Below, one piece after another: positions 5,178 to 5,537 of a stretch of 5,537 bases of DNA. The stretch covers positions 1 through 5,537 of the forward strand of contig JAMCQR010000031.1 of the NCBI GenBank assembly GCA_023379555.1, in the 5' to 3' direction. Both the position numbers and the translations under genes were made by a program. The stretch comes from Thermoplasmatota archaeon. Its GTDB lineage: Archaea; Thermoplasmatota; Thermoplasmata; Thermoplasmatales; GCA-001856825. The notes beneath the pieces were generated by a model. That model had not been told where the DNA came from. It saw only the letters and a list, made by a program, of their open reading frames with translations, and ran no database searches. The number at the start of each line of letters is the position of its first letter. Position 1 is the first letter of the stretch.

Positions 5178-5537
5178 TTATTCTCTCCATCTGATGAATC
5201 TTCTTCCTAGAAAGATGAGAACAAGAGTCTCCACTATGAGTATGACCAACATCGGTAGCTGAACGGATGAGTACATCTCAACGGCCTTAGGAAACAATAT
5301 TCCCTGAAACAACACGGCCGCTGGAGTGACGGGAGAAACTGACAGTACATATATAACTCCTCTTGGAAGGTAATAAAAAGGATAGAAGGTTGGAGGAAGA
5401 ACGGTCATTATGATGGAAAGAATTGCAGTGATACCCCAGACATTTCTAATGTGTTTCAGGAGACCAGCTATGATGAACGAAAGATTTGAAATTGCAAGAG
5501 TCAGTAGGATGAGTATCCCTATTATGGGAAGTGCCGA
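5178..5537 (-). CDS. ABC-2 type transporter permease, C-terminal part (5' end outside window)
   Basis: The frame is open to the window edge, so 119 residues of the C-terminus are seen; the internal ATG at 5408 is not the true start. The segment has several hydrophobic helices and the hallmark of ABC-2 exporter permeases, LPPTFYPFYYLPRG, followed by LSVSPVTPAAVLFQG. In this family that loop sits before the last membrane helix, here LPMLVILIVETLVLIFLG, and the protein ends with a basic cytosolic tail RRFIRWRE. Such permeases pair with a separate ATP-binding subunit to export drugs, lipids or polysaccharides. The substrate cannot be told, and the ATPase gene would lie upstream, outside the window. 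The stop is TAA at 5180-5178, about 60 nt before the SRP RNA. Confidence 0.85.
   Translation of the reverse strand, partial: SALPIIGILILLTLAISNLSFIIAGLLKHIRNVWGITAILSIIMTVLPPTFYPFYYLPRGVIYVLSVSPVTPAAVLFQGILFPKAVEMYSSVQLPMLVILIVETLVLIFLGRRFIRWRE

Noticed and set aside
4689..5262. Open frames on both strands crossing the spacer (4689-5012 and 4993-5262 plus, 4709-5035 minus)
   Set aside because: They run through the SRP RNA and into the ends of neighbouring genes, have no recognisable domains, and lack credible start signals.

Overview
The window is a compact stretch of an archaeal chromosome. Archaeal markers are the DNA primase large subunit PriL with its four iron-sulfur cysteines, an AK6/Fap7-type adenylate kinase beside a CDP-alcohol phosphatidyltransferase of the archaeal lipid type, TATA boxes about 25 nt upstream of starts that mostly lack leaders, and an archaeal-type 7S SRP RNA with an Alu domain and a closing helix 1. 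Protein genes run at roughly 40-45% GC, while the SRP RNA is about 60% GC. That suggests a moderate growth temperature rather than hyperthermophily. The style resembles Thermoplasmata or related Euryarchaeota, but I cannot fix the lineage from sequence alone.

Layout. Positions 1-842 (+): the 3' end of an AK6/Fap7-like kinase gene, overlapping the start of a complete CDP-alcohol phosphatidyltransferase (likely archaetidylinositol-phosphate synthase). Everything after that is on the minus strand. Reading that strand in transcription order: the 3' part of an ABC-2 type permease (5537-5178); the SRP 7S RNA gene (about 5118-4814) with its own TATA box; an HD-domain phosphohydrolase of the SAMHD1/dGTPase-like COG1078 type (4712-3609), apparently leaderless with a TTG start; an unrecognised 186-residue protein (3576-3016); an M24 Xaa-Pro peptidase (2911-1835); and priL (1838-768), joined to the peptidase gene by an ATGA overlap. 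The 3' end of priL overlaps the convergent lipid-synthase gene by 75 nt.

The genes are mostly housekeeping: DNA replication priming, lipid headgroup synthesis, nucleotide metabolism, protein turnover and protein targeting. The peptidase and priL form one transcription unit. The HD protein, the unknown protein and the SRP RNA each appear to have their own promoter.

I found no mobile element, CRISPR array or convincing new system. The points most worth checking are the SRP RNA, which lies where spurious ORFs could mislead annotation; an odd A/G opposition in its SRP54-binding helix; the PriL tail and 3' overlap; and the unrecognised 186-residue protein.
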